From Candidatus Raymondbacteria bacterium RIFOXYA2_FULL_49_16 (GTDB lineage Bacteria > Fibrobacterota > OXYB2-FULL-49-7 > XYB2-FULL-49-35): a stretch of DNA of 13,630 bases. Where the stretch lies: positions 1-13,630 of the forward strand of contig MFYT01000024.1 in assembly GCA_001789205.1 (NCBI GenBank), given 5' to 3'. Positions 5,725 to 13,575 of the stretch are shown piece by piece. A program made the position numbers and the translations under genes. Each line of letters starts with the position of its first letter. The first letter of the stretch is position 1. The notes beneath the pieces are model-generated. The model was not told the DNA's origin, did no database searches, and saw nothing but the letters and a program-made list of their open reading frames with translations.

Positions 5725-7071
5725 ATGAGCGCACTTATGGTCAGCATCTCGGGCGTACGGGGCATTGTGGGCGAAACGCTCACGCCCGAAGTTGTCCTTG
5801 CCTATGCATCGGCATTCGCAGAATACTGCGGATACGGGACCGTAGTTGTTGGCCGCGATTCCCGCGTAACCGGGGAATTGGTGAGACAGGTGGTTTTTGC
5901 GGGACTGGTGAGTTCGGGCTGCAAGGTCATTGACCTGGGAATCTGCACCACACCGGGTGTGCAGGTCATGGTCAAACACCTGAAAGCGGACGGCGGCATC
6001 ATTATCACAGCGAGTCACAATCCGGTCCAGTGGAACGCGCTTAAATTCGTGGGCAACAAGGGCTTTTTCCTCTCTAAAGAGGACAATACAATATTCATGC
6101 CCCTTGCCGCAAAAAGCGGATTCAAACGGGTCTTATGGGATGAGGTCAAAAAGATTGAAGCGTATCCCGATGCTATTCGCATTTATACGCAAAAACTTCT
6201 AAAATTCAGTCTTATCAATAAGCTGGCCATTAAAAAAAAGAAATTCAAAGTCGTCATCGATTGTGTGAACGGCGCGGGCAGTGTCATGTGCCCTGGTCTG
6301 CTGCGCGCATTGGGCTGCCGGGTGGTAGAACTCAACTGCAAACCCGATGGCCTTTTTCCCCACGAGCCAGAACCCACGCCCGCCAACCTGAAACAATTGT
6401 GCGCTGCGGTAAAGAAACACAAGGCCCACGTTGGTTTTGCCGTTGATCCGGACGCGGACCGGCTGGCCATTGTGTCTGAAAAAGGCGTCGCCATTGGCGA
6501 AGAATACACGCTTGCCCTGTGCGCGGATTATTTTCTGAGCAGGAAAAAAGGGCCGGTCGTGGTCAATCTCTCGACATCGCGCATGATCAACGATGTATGC
6601 GAAAAATACGGGGTCAAACTCACGCGTACGCCAGTGGGAGAGATCAATGTGTCAACCGAACTGGTGCGGCAGAAGGGTGTGTTCGGCGGCGAGGGCAACG
6701 GCGGTGCCATGGCGCCCGAGATCCACGCGTGCCGCGACGCCTGCACGGGCATGGAACTGGTGCTGCAATACATGGCAGCCTCGGGAAAGAGCGTTTCCGG
6801 CCTGGTCGCATCATTACCGTCGTACGCCATCGTCAAAACCAAATACGACTGTTCAGCCGTTGATATGGCCCGTGCGTTTGACCGGTTCAAGAACGGTTTT
6901 CCCGGCGGTGCGGTTGACGAACAGGACGGCATCAGGGTCGACATCGGGAAAAGTTGGGTCCAACTGAGGAAATCAAATACCGAGCCTGTCGCCCGTATTA
7001 TTGCGGAGGCGCCCACTGCCGCGGAGGCGCAGCAGTTGACCGAGCAGGCGAAAGCATTGCTTTTCGGATAA
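5725..7071 (+). CDS. Phosphohexomutase, GlmM-like phosphoglucosamine mutase/phosphomannomutase
   Basis: A 448-residue member of the alpha-D-phosphohexomutase superfamily, which interconverts sugar 1- and 6-phosphates through a phosphoserine enzyme and a bisphosphate intermediate. All four signature regions are present. TASHNP holds the phosphoserine (Ser97). DPDADR (241-246) is the Mg2+ loop. GGEGNGG (321-327) is the sugar-specificity loop. RKSNTEPVAR (415-424) is the phosphate-binding loop. The GEGNGG variant, with WNALK after the active site, recalls enzymes often labelled GlmM in Bacteroidetes-like genomes, but sequence alone does not separate glucosamine from mannose or glucose substrates. 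If GlmM, it supplies UDP-GlcNAc, the precursor used upstream of MurB. The ribosome site AAGGGAG lies just upstream of the ATG. Its last 74 bases overlap, on the other strand, the end of the convergent membrane protein gene. Confidence 0.93.
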   Translation: MSALMVSISGVRGIVGETLTPEVVLAYASAFAEYCGYGTVVVGRDSRVTGELVRQVVFAGLVSSGCKVIDLGICTTPGVQVMVKHLKADGGIIITASHNPVQWNALKFVGNKGFFLSKEDNTIFMPLAAKSGFKRVLWDEVKKIEAYPDAIRIYTQKLLKFSLINKLAIKKKKFKVVIDCVNGAGSVMCPGLLRALGCRVVELNCKPDGLFPHEPEPTPANLKQLCAAVKKHKAHVGFAVDPDADRLAIVSEKGVAIGEEYTLALCADYFLSRKKGPVVVNLSTSRMINDVCEKYGVKLTRTPVGEINVSTELVRQKGVFGGEGNGGAMAPEIHACRDACTGMELVLQYMAASGKSVSGLVASLPSYAIVKTKYDCSAVDMARAFDRFKNGFPGGAVDEQDGIRVDIGKSWVQLRKSNTEPVARIIAEAPTAAEAQQLTEQAKALLFG

Positions 7072-8440
7072 TCAGAAAACCTATAAGTACCAGGAGCAGG
7101 GAGACCGCCATTCCCACGGCCCGCGGGATTCCCACCGCGGGCAGCATCCACCACCAAAGCGCCACCACTTTTTGCATTTCCTCTTCCCCGGTTTCTTTTC
7201 CTGCGTTTTTAACCAGGGAGCGCACATCGGTGTTTCGCGCGTCGCGCACCTGTTGCATGGCCGCGGGCCAGGCGCGCACCAGGGGCGCATACGCGGGCGA
7301 CCAGAGGAGCGTTCTCTCGGATACGCCTTGCTGTGTGGCTTTGGCATAATATACTTGATAAAAAGAAAATAGTGTTGGCGCGTTGATCACGCATCCCGCA
7401 AGAGTAAAAACGATGATCCAGCGTCCAAACCGTTGCGAAAGCAGGCCCAGGGCCGCACACGCGAGCGCCAGCGCCGGAAGCAGCAGACGGGGCCCCCACG
7501 ACCATCCGCCATGCCAGAAAAACCACGCGCTATGCAAAAGAAGAAAGCAGGCTGAGATAAGGGCGACAACAATGGCCTCGCGTTTTTTTGCCGCAAGTCC
7601 CACGGTAAGGCCCATACAGGCAAACAGTACGATTGGTCCATACCAGACCAGGCCCCGGCCCGGACTTATCAGCAGTCCCGCGATCCCAATGGGAATGGAC
7701 GCAGGAGAAAACGACCATGGCTGCCCCACGGTCGCGATGCTGCCGAACCGGACATAGTTGTAGAGCATATAGAGACAGAGGCCCAGCGCTGTCCCCAGCG
7801 CCGGAGAAAACCAGGCGCCGCGCGGTTTTTTTTGCAGGAAAAAATAGGCCGCCAGGATGCTGCCCGCGATAACGCCCGCTGGTTTTGCCAGAACCGCGGC
7901 GCAGCAGAGCAGACCGGTCATGGTTGTGCGCGCAGAGGTAACTGGTCCAAACGCCAAAACTAACATCCACACAAAAAGGGTGCTTAACAGGGGTTCGGCA
8001 AAGAGGGTCCTGCCATACACAAGGGAGACGGTGCCGAATGCGTATGAGAGAGCGGCAAGGCATGCGCCAGCGGGCGTTGCACCCATGAGCCGCGCAAGCG
8101 CCACAATGCCCCACGCTGTCAGACCCGAGAGCAGGGCTGACCAGACCAGCATGCCTGCTGCGGCAAGGTAGTGGGAAGGGAGGTGCAGGAGCGCTGCCAG
8201 GGCCATGCCCGCGGCCGCAAATGGGAGACCGGTGAAGGAGAGGAGCGGATACCAGCGCGAATAGAAGCGGCCATCCGGACCGGGAACGCCCAAAAGCGGC
8301 GGCACCGTGACATCGCCGTGGCGTAGTATGGATTCGGCCACAGCGAGCATGGAGTTGCCATCGGTCGAGAAATTGCCGGGAGGGAGAAAGGCGGCATAGA
8401 TGAGGAAGACGCCTACTGCTGTAAGAAAACCTGCGCGCAC
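6998..8440 (-). CDS. Polytopic membrane protein, probable GT-C fold (PMT/ArnT-like) glycosyltransferase
   Basis: A 480-residue protein with about 10-12 hydrophobic helices. After the first helix comes a loop with STDGNSMLAVAESILRHGDV (25-44); the acidic D27 sits where GT-C enzymes carry their catalytic Asp. Other landmarks are GRTLFAEPLL (143-152), LISPGRGLVWYGP (257-269) and WFFWHGGWSWGPRLLLPA (306-323). These are recurrent in uncharacterised membrane proteins related to PMT_2/ArnT enzymes, which use lipid-linked sugars on the outer face of the inner membrane. A soluble, charged segment (about 365-425) precedes the last helix. The start is a GTG; an ATG two bases upstream is out of frame, and a stop at 8483-8485 closes the frame. 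The 3' end overlaps the mutase gene antisense for 74 bases, giving a proline-rich tail. The donor and acceptor are unknown. Confidence 0.8.
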   Translation of the reverse strand: MRAGFLTAVGVFLIYAAFLPPGNFSTDGNSMLAVAESILRHGDVTVPPLLGVPGPDGRFYSRWYPLLSFTGLPFAAAGMALAALLHLPSHYLAAAGMLVWSALLSGLTAWGIVALARLMGATPAGACLAALSYAFGTVSLVYGRTLFAEPLLSTLFVWMLVLAFGPVTSARTTMTGLLCCAAVLAKPAGVIAGSILAAYFFLQKKPRGAWFSPALGTALGLCLYMLYNYVRFGSIATVGQPWSFSPASIPIGIAGLLISPGRGLVWYGPIVLFACMGLTVGLAAKKREAIVVALISACFLLLHSAWFFWHGGWSWGPRLLLPALALACAALGLLSQRFGRWIIVFTLAGCVINAPTLFSFYQVYYAKATQQGVSERTLLWSPAYAPLVRAWPAAMQQVRDARNTDVRSLVKNAGKETGEEEMQKVVALWWWMLPAVGIPRAVGMAVSLLLVLIGFLIIRKAMLSPARSTAAPPRQWAPPQ

Positions 8441-8481
8441 ATGGGCAAAATACTTTCCATTCTTGATCGATGTCCAATTAT

Positions 8482-8510
8482 ATTATATCTTATTGCAGGG
8501 TTTTGAACAA
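8482..8510 (-). promoter_or_regulatory. Sigma-70-type promoter for the GT-C membrane protein
   Basis: On the - strand, TTGTTC (8505-8510) and a perfect TATAAT (8482-8487) are separated by exactly 17 bases. The element lies in the 93-base divergent gap before the GTG at 8440, giving a leader of about 35 bases. On the opposite strand TTGATC (8463-8468) with a poor TATCTT 17 bases on could serve the STAS gene, but much less convincingly. Confidence 0.55.
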
Positions 8511-8533
8511 AACGTGCGAAAGGGTCGGGCTCA

Positions 8534-8872
8534 ATGGACATAACCACCGGCGTTTACGGTGATTTCATCCTTTTCAACCTTACCGGCGATTTTACGGTAA
8601 AGTCCCTCTCCGATATGCGCAAACTTTTCGAGGAAACCCTGTCCCGGAGCCAGACCTACCTTGCCCTGAACATGAAAAATGTACGTTTTATCGACACCTC
8701 GGGCATCGGGCTCATCAAGAACATGAAAACCATTCTCGATAAAAAGCAGGGATATTTCTGCATGTACAATGTTTCTGATTCGGTGTTTTCCATTTTCAAA
8801 ACCACGGGCTGCACCGATTATTTTCATATCTTCAAGACCGAGAAGGAATTCCAGGAGAATACCACCATCTGA
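8534..8872 (+). CDS. STAS-domain protein, anti-sigma-factor antagonist (SpoIIAA-like)
   Basis: A 112-residue single STAS domain with no added parts. Proteins of this type bind and titrate an anti-sigma kinase or another partner and are switched off by phosphorylation. The conserved phosphorylation loop is intact: FIDTSGIGLI (52-61), with Ser56 as the expected target. The opening strands (VYGDFILFNLTGDF, 7-20) and the C-terminal F-x-I-F-K-T-x-G-C-T-D segment also match the family. The ATG at 8534 is preceded by AAAGGG at a somewhat long distance. No partner kinase (RsbW/SpoIIAB-like) or phosphatase is encoded nearby. The stop overlaps the scpA start as TGATG, so it is cotranslated with the condensin kleisin rather than with a sigma-factor module. 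That arrangement is unusual among the examples I know. Confidence 0.88.
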   Translation: MDITTGVYGDFILFNLTGDFTVKSLSDMRKLFEETLSRSQTYLALNMKNVRFIDTSGIGLIKNMKTILDKKQGYFCMYNVSDSVFSIFKTTGCTDYFHIFKTEKEFQENTTI

Positions 8873-9675
8873 TGGAGAACTACGAAGTCACCCTCGACCT
8901 CTTCAAGGGGCCGCTCGATCTCTTGCTCTATCTTGTCAGGAAAGATGAAATATCGGTCCGCGACATAGAGATCAGCAGGATCACGGACCAGTATCTCGGA
9001 TACATTGAGATCATGAAGAGCCTCAACCTCACCATTGCCGGAGAATTCCTGGTCATGGCCACGGTGCTCATGCGCCTCAAGGCTGCTGAACTGCTTCCCC
9101 AGGACGAGCGGGCCGCGGGCGCCGAAGGCGACGATTTCATCGATCGCGAAAAGCTCATCAGGCAGATCGAGGAATACGAGCGTTACAAAAAGGCCGCGGA
9201 CAAGCTCAGGCGGCTTGAGGACGAGAACTTGGGCACCTTTTACCGGGCCGGGCCCGAGCATGTGGCATTTTCCCACGAGGATTTTCTAGCCCAAAAAGAC
9301 GTTGAGATATACGACCTTCTCGTGGCATTCAAGGCGGTCATGGAAGAGGCAAAGAAAGAGCTGGTCTATTACATGGAAGCGGACAATGTCACCATTGACG
9401 ACCGCATTGAACACATCATGGCCATCATTGCCGATAAAAGGCAGTGCCTCTTTTCCGGACTCTTTCTCGACGACCGCCGTAAGATTGTCATTGTGGTTAC
9501 TTTCATGGCAATGCTCGAACTCATTAAAATGGGTCACATCGGCTTCAGGCAGGAGGGCGATCTGGCCGAAATCAGCATCTATGAACGGGACCCGGACGAG
9601 ATTGGGGACCTGGGACCTGCGCTCCATGCGCCGCTTCCTGAAGAGCCCCCCGAACCCGGACCAGGCCCAGTCTAA
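8872..9675 (+). CDS. scpA: Segregation and condensation protein A (kleisin)
   Basis: ScpA is the kleisin that bridges the heads of the SMC dimer and, with ScpB, forms bacterial condensin, which compacts and segregates the nucleoid. The 267-residue protein is of typical length. Its N-terminal SMC-neck-binding part reads LDLFKGPLDLLLYLVRKDEISVRDI (8-32), and EFLVMATVLMRLKAAELLP (58-76) is the second signature. A central charged linker (77-130) carries E/K/R-rich helix. The C-terminal winged-helix part includes IVIVVTFMAMLELIKMG (205-221), followed by the EI-x-I-Y-E-R-D strand. A short proline-rich tail ends the protein. The start overlaps the STAS stop by one base. ScpB follows after 26 bases. 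The SMC gene is not in the window. Confidence 0.95.
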   Translation: MENYEVTLDLFKGPLDLLLYLVRKDEISVRDIEISRITDQYLGYIEIMKSLNLTIAGEFLVMATVLMRLKAAELLPQDERAAGAEGDDFIDREKLIRQIEEYERYKKAADKLRRLEDENLGTFYRAGPEHVAFSHEDFLAQKDVEIYDLLVAFKAVMEEAKKELVYYMEADNVTIDDRIEHIMAIIADKRQCLFSGLFLDDRRKIVIVVTFMAMLELIKMGHIGFRQEGDLAEISIYERDPDEIGDLGPALHAPLPEEPPEPGPGPV

Positions 9676-9701
9676 CATCTTCTCCTAGAAAGGGGCATTG
9701 A

Positions 9702-10667
9702 GTGGACGACGCAAATATTGTGAACCAAAACGCCTTTGACGAGGAACAGGCCCTGGCTGAGCAAATGGCGGCTGAGACGGCATCACAGGAAACAGCCGCG
9801 GACGAGACAGCACCGCAGGAAACAACCGCGCCCGACGCCTCCCTCGAGACCGAGCTTGAACTCACCGAGGCCGACGAAGCGGCTGAACAAGAAGAGGCGC
9901 AGGCCAGGACCGCGTCAAAGGACGTGCCGAAAAACCTTCCCCATGTCATCGAGGCGCTTCTTTTCGCCTCAGACGAACCGCTTTCCGCCTCCAAACTCAA
10001 GGACATTCTTAATGTATCTCTTGACCAGCGTGAATTACGGAACGTGATCCTCGACATCAACAAGCGTCTCCAGACCGAGCGGCACCCTTTTGAGATCGTT
10101 GAAGTGGCCGGCGGGTTCCAGTTCCGCACCATTTCCGCCTATGCGCGCCACATCAAGGAATTGTTCAAGGACCGGGCCATCCGCCGCCTTTCGCAGCAGG
10201 GACTCGAGACCCTTGCCATCATCGCCTATCAGCAGCCCGCAAGCAAGTCGGAAGTCGAGAACATACGCAGCGTATCAACCGACGGAGCGCTCAAGACCCT
10301 GCTCGAACGCAGGCTCATCAAGATCCTGGGACGCTCGGAGACCAAGGCGGGAAAACCCATTGTCTATGGCACCACCCGCGAATTCCTCAAATACTTCGGC
10401 CTCAAGAAAATTTCCGAATTGCCGCGTCTCGAAGAACTGTCCGAGACAGCTGCTGCGCGGAGCGAACTGATGCATGGCCTCAAGCGCGATCACGAAACAG
10501 AGGAGACCCTGGCGCCTGTTGCTGCGCCCGCGGCCCCTGCGTCCCAGGACGCGGACAGCGCGCCTGTCCAACCCCAGTCTCAGGAGGAGGCCGGCGCCGC
10601 ACCCGCGCAGGAAGAATCCGGTCAGCAACCCGCGCAGGAAGGCCCCACGCCTCCGGAAACCGCCTGA
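9702..10667 (+). CDS. scpB: Segregation and condensation protein B with long acidic N- and C-terminal extensions
   Basis: ScpB dimers bind ScpA and regulate the SMC-kleisin ring. The core tandem winged-helix region spans about residues 79-246: HVIEALLFASDEPLSASKLKDIL opens it at 81, GLETLAIIAYQQPASKSEVE (167-186) and IRSVSTDGALKTLLERRLI (188-206) follow, and the family signature GRSETKAGKPIVYGTTREFL (210-229) is intact. The protein is 321 residues against about 180-200 usual. The excess is an N-terminal stretch of about 75 residues rich in A, E, T, Q and D and a C-terminal stretch of about 70 residues rich in P, A, Q and E, both probably disordered. The GTG start is preceded by GAAAGGGG at normal spacing, which supports the long N-terminus. 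MutS begins 6 bases after the stop. Confidence 0.93.
   Translation: MDDANIVNQNAFDEEQALAEQMAAETASQETAADETAPQETTAPDASLETELELTEADEAAEQEEAQARTASKDVPKNLPHVIEALLFASDEPLSASKLKDILNVSLDQRELRNVILDINKRLQTERHPFEIVEVAGGFQFRTISAYARHIKELFKDRAIRRLSQQGLETLAIIAYQQPASKSEVENIRSVSTDGALKTLLERRLIKILGRSETKAGKPIVYGTTREFLKYFGLKKISELPRLEELSETAAARSELMHGLKRDHETEETLAPVAAPAAPASQDADSAPVQPQSQEEAGAAPAQEESGQQPAQEGPTPPETA
9786..9830 (+). repeat. Short direct repeat in the scpB N-terminal extension
   Basis: CAGGAAACAGCCGCG (9786-9800) recurs with one mismatch as CAGGAAACAACCGCG (9816-9830), exactly 30 bases apart. It encodes Q-E-T-A-A then Q-E-T-T-A, ten residues apart. This suggests that the low-complexity extension grew partly by slippage or tandem duplication. 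Confidence 0.5.
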
Positions 10668-10673
10668 TATCCC

Positions 10674-13274
10674 ATGGCCACGCCCCTTATGGCCCAGTAT
10701 CGCAGAGTCAAGGAACAGCACCCCGGGTCCATCCTGCTCTACCGCATGGGCGACTTTTACGAGATGTTCGAGGAGGACGCGGTTACCGCGTCAAAGATAC
10801 TCGGACTTACCCTTACCTCGCGCAACCATGGCGAGGACGCCAAGACCCCGCTCTGCGGCTTTCCCTACCACGCGCTCGATAGGTATTCTGCCAAGCTGGT
10901 CCAGGCCGGCCGCTCAGTGGCTGTGTGCGAGCAGACCGAAAACCCCAAAGAGGCAAAAGGAATTGTCAAACGCGACATTGTTGAAGTGATTACCCGGGGC
11001 ACTGCGACCGCGCCCGAGGTGCTGTCGGAAAAGAGCAACAATTTCCTCGTTTCAGTCTGTAAAAGCGGCGACCGTTTCGGCTTTGCGGGCGCTGATGTCT
11101 CCACAGGCGAATTTTTCTGCGCTGATATGGACAGCCGCACGCTCACGGCCGAATGTGAAAAACTTTCCCCAGCCGAGATCCTTGTTCCGGATGAAAAACC
11201 GGGCGATCCTGTCCTTGCGCAGCTTAGGGAAGCGCTCGCCTCTGCCCTGTTTACCCCCATTGAACCATGGCGTTTTTCACCCGATTCCTCGTACCGCGAT
11301 CTTGTCGCCCATTTCCGCACATCGTCGCTCGAGGGCTTTGGCGTTGAACCGTTCAAGGCGGGCATTGCCGCCGCGGGCGTGCTTTTCAATTATATCAAAG
11401 AACAGAAAAAAAACCGCGTGGGCCACATCAACCGTCTTGCGGCCTATGCTGCGGGCGAACACATGCAACTCGACGGCGCCACGATCAGGAATTTTGAATT
11501 GGTAACGCCTTTGCATGAGGAAGACCGTGCCAGCACGCTCTTGTCGGTAATTGACCGAACGCAGACCGCCATGGGAGCGCGACTCCTGCGGCGTTTGACG
11601 GTAAATCCTCTGCTCTCGCGCGACCGGATCATTGAACGCCAGGATGGGGTTGCTTTTTTCGCGGACAACACCCAGGTATGTGCCACAGTACGGACCGCTC
11701 TTTCATCGATCAGCGATATTGAGCGCCTCACGGGCCGCATTGGCTACGAGCGCGTTGGCCCCCGCGACCTTGTGGCGCTCCGCAGTTCTCTTGCAAAAGT
11801 TCAGGAGATTGAAAAGATCCTCGCACCAGTGGACTGTCCCATCATTGCCTCTGCTGTACATCAGCTCAAAGGCACTGAGGTAATTTCCAACCGGCTCGAA
11901 CAGGCAGTACGCGACGATCCGCCTCTTACCCTAGCCGAAGGCAATATTTTTAAACCCGGATACAACGCTGATCTCGACGCCATTGTGGCTGGCAGCAAGA
12001 CAGGCAAGGAGTGGATCGCAAGCCTGCAAGCGCAGGAACGGGAGCGGACTGGCATCAGCTCGCTCAAAGTCGGTTTCAATCAGGTGTTCGGGTATTATAT
12101 AGAAGTATCAAACGCCAATACTGCCAAAGTGCCGCCACACTATATCCGCAAGCAGACCCTGGTAAACGGCGAACGGTATATTACCGAAGAGTTGAAAAAA
12201 TGGGAAGAAGTGGTCCTGCACGCTGAGGAAAAGCAGATTGCGCTTGAACAAAAGCTCTTTGCCGAACTGCGCACCTGGCTCTGCAGCCATGCGGCAAAAC
12301 TCACGGAAGTGTCCGTGTCCGTGGCCCTCATCGATGTGCTGGCGTGTCTGGCCGAGGTTGCCATACAGCGGCGGTATGTGCGGCCCGAGATGGACGAGTC
12401 AGGCGAAATCAGCATTATCGATGGCCGCCATCCGGTCATTGAGTCAATCGGTTTTATCGAGGAATATGTGCCCAATTCAATCGAGATTACGGGCAGCGGC
12501 GAATTTATACACCTTATCACTGGCCCCAATATGGCGGGAAAATCGACCTATCTGCGCCAGACCGGGCTCATTGTGCTTCTTGCGCACATGGGTTCCTTTG
12601 TTCCAGCCGCTGCCGCGCGCATTGGCATTGTTGACCGCATTTTTACTCGCGTGGGCGCGTCCGACCGCCTGTCAAAAGGCCAGTCAACCTTTTTGGTCGA
12701 AATGCAGGAATTGGCCAACATCCTCAACAATGCTACATCAAAAAGCCTTATCCTTCTTGATGAGATCGGTCGCGGCACCAGCACCTTTGACGGCCTCTCG
12801 ATCGCCTGGGCATTGGTCGAGCATATCCATAAGAAGGTCAAGGCAAAGACGCTTTTTGCAACCCATTATCACGAACTGGCTGAAATCCCGCTTTTGCTCA
12901 AGGGCGTGAAGAATTTCAACATCGCGGTCAAAGAGTGGAACGACGAGGTCATTTTTTTACGGCGCATTGAAGAAGGCGCATGCGACCACAGTTATGGCAT
13001 TCAGGTGGCGCGGCTTGCGGGTGTTCCTAAGGCGGTCATTGAACGAGCCAAGGAGGTCTTGAACAATCTGGAAAGCTCTGAGCTTACGCCTGACAACAAA
13101 CCTGTGATAGGACGGAGCGTTGGGTCGCGCGATTCTGAAGCTGCGCAGATGTCGTTATTCGAGCCCCTGGGCGATGAGGCCATTGCTTTTCTCAGGAAGA
13201 TTGACCTCAATGTGCTTACCCCGGTTGAGGTGGTGGGCAAACTCGTTGAATTGAAAAATCGCCTGAGTATCTAA
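10674..13274 (+). CDS. mutS: DNA mismatch repair protein MutS
   Basis: MutS binds base mismatches and small loops and, as an ATP-driven sliding clamp, recruits MutL. At 866 residues it is of normal MutS1 length. The N-terminus TPLMAQYRRVKEQHPGSILL leads into GDFYEMF (26-32), where Phe28 and Glu30 are the mismatch-stacking and hydrogen-bonding residues. The connector and lever domains follow. The ATPase domain has Walker A GPNMAGKST (617-625), Walker B LILLDE (692-697, D696-E697), the family segment GRGTSTFDG, and the THYHEL histidine loop. Near the C-terminus QMSLF (825-829) matches the beta-clamp-binding motif, followed by a small terminal helical domain. There is no clear ribosome site; the ATG lies 6 bases after the scpB stop, so translation is probably coupled. 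No mutL is visible. No terminator is evident after the stop. Confidence 0.98.
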   Translation: MATPLMAQYRRVKEQHPGSILLYRMGDFYEMFEEDAVTASKILGLTLTSRNHGEDAKTPLCGFPYHALDRYSAKLVQAGRSVAVCEQTENPKEAKGIVKRDIVEVITRGTATAPEVLSEKSNNFLVSVCKSGDRFGFAGADVSTGEFFCADMDSRTLTAECEKLSPAEILVPDEKPGDPVLAQLREALASALFTPIEPWRFSPDSSYRDLVAHFRTSSLEGFGVEPFKAGIAAAGVLFNYIKEQKKNRVGHINRLAAYAAGEHMQLDGATIRNFELVTPLHEEDRASTLLSVIDRTQTAMGARLLRRLTVNPLLSRDRIIERQDGVAFFADNTQVCATVRTALSSISDIERLTGRIGYERVGPRDLVALRSSLAKVQEIEKILAPVDCPIIASAVHQLKGTEVISNRLEQAVRDDPPLTLAEGNIFKPGYNADLDAIVAGSKTGKEWIASLQAQERERTGISSLKVGFNQVFGYYIEVSNANTAKVPPHYIRKQTLVNGERYITEELKKWEEVVLHAEEKQIALEQKLFAELRTWLCSHAAKLTEVSVSVALIDVLACLAEVAIQRRYVRPEMDESGEISIIDGRHPVIESIGFIEEYVPNSIEITGSGEFIHLITGPNMAGKSTYLRQTGLIVLLAHMGSFVPAAAARIGIVDRIFTRVGASDRLSKGQSTFLVEMQELANILNNATSKSLILLDEIGRGTSTFDGLSIAWALVEHIHKKVKAKTLFATHYHELAEIPLLLKGVKNFNIAVKEWNDEVIFLRRIEEGACDHSYGIQVARLAGVPKAVIERAKEVLNNLESSELTPDNKPVIGRSVGSRDSEAAQMSLFEPLGDEAIAFLRKIDLNVLTPVEVVGKLVELKNRLSI

Positions 13275-13297
13275 TAATTCCTCGTCATAATTTTTAT

Positions 13298-13326
13298 TTG
13301 ACTTATTAGATTTAATAAGTTATTAT
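13298..13326 (+). promoter_or_regulatory. Promoter of the truncated toxin gene, likely leaderless
   Basis: TTGACT (13298-13303) and TATTAT (13321-13326) are separated by exactly 17 bases in the gap after mutS. The predicted transcript start (about 13332-13334) falls at the ATG at 13335. No Shine-Dalgarno precedes that ATG, which is consistent with a leaderless message. Confidence 0.6.
13301..13320. promoter_or_regulatory. Palindromic operator within the toxin promoter spacer
   Basis: ACTTATTA (13301-13308) and TAATAAGT (13313-13320) are perfect inverted 8-base arms around GATT. They start inside the -35 hexamer and end immediately before the -10, so a bound protein would block RNA polymerase. 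A second perfect palindrome, ATTATTAATAAT (13325-13336), covers the transcript start and the ATG. Autorepression by a TA complex is the natural reading, though the antitoxin gene is not seen. Confidence 0.55.
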
Positions 13327-13334
13327 TATTAATA

Positions 13335-13550
13335 ATGTGGCATATAAAAGAACATAAAGCCTTAGAGAAAACATGCCGCCGGTTGCCGGTACAGGTATTA
13401 AAGAAATATGAACTTTGGAAAGAAATAGTTTTCAGGCACGGTCCGGAAAAGTTGCGGGAATTCCCGGGCTTTCATGATGAGAAGCTGAAAGGAAAACGCT
13501 TGGGTCAGCGATCATCACGGCTAAACGATCTCTATAGGGGGCACCTCTAA
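13335..13550 (+). pseudogene. HigB/RelE-like toxin, C-terminally truncated
   Basis: The 71-residue frame begins MWHIKEHKALEKTCRRLP, continues VLKKYELWKEIVFRHGPEKL, then FPGFHDEKLKGKRLGQRSSR. This matches a RelE-superfamily toxin group (about 90 residues; mRNA-cleaving in characterised relatives) that starts MWxxxEH and contains GFxDxxLKGxxxGxRSSRL. In that family RSSRLN is followed by a core strand of the type Q-Y-R-V-I-Y and a final strand ending near P-H-D-Y. Here the frame reads NDLYRGHL and stops. In the next frame, 13541-13579 reads APLKIEVFEEKT, which resembles the missing last strand. A deletion with a frame change inside the last third is therefore likely. Without the terminal strands the protein is probably inactive. 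In relatives I recall, an XRE-type antitoxin follows the toxin; here a promoter lies there instead. Confidence 0.68.
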
Positions 13551-13575
13551 AAATTGAGGTTTTTGAAGAAAAGAC

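Noticed and set aside
7530-8477. 315-codon open frame on the - strand in another frame of the GT-C gene, starting with an ATG at a better position than the GTG
   Set aside because: Its translation is Cys/Arg/Pro-rich and lacks membrane helices or motifs, whereas the neighbouring frame gives a coherent polytopic protein.
13301-13330. Inverted repeat after mutS as a transcription terminator
   Set aside because: The stem is almost purely A/T and is framed exactly by -35 and -10 hexamers, so an operator fits better than a terminator.
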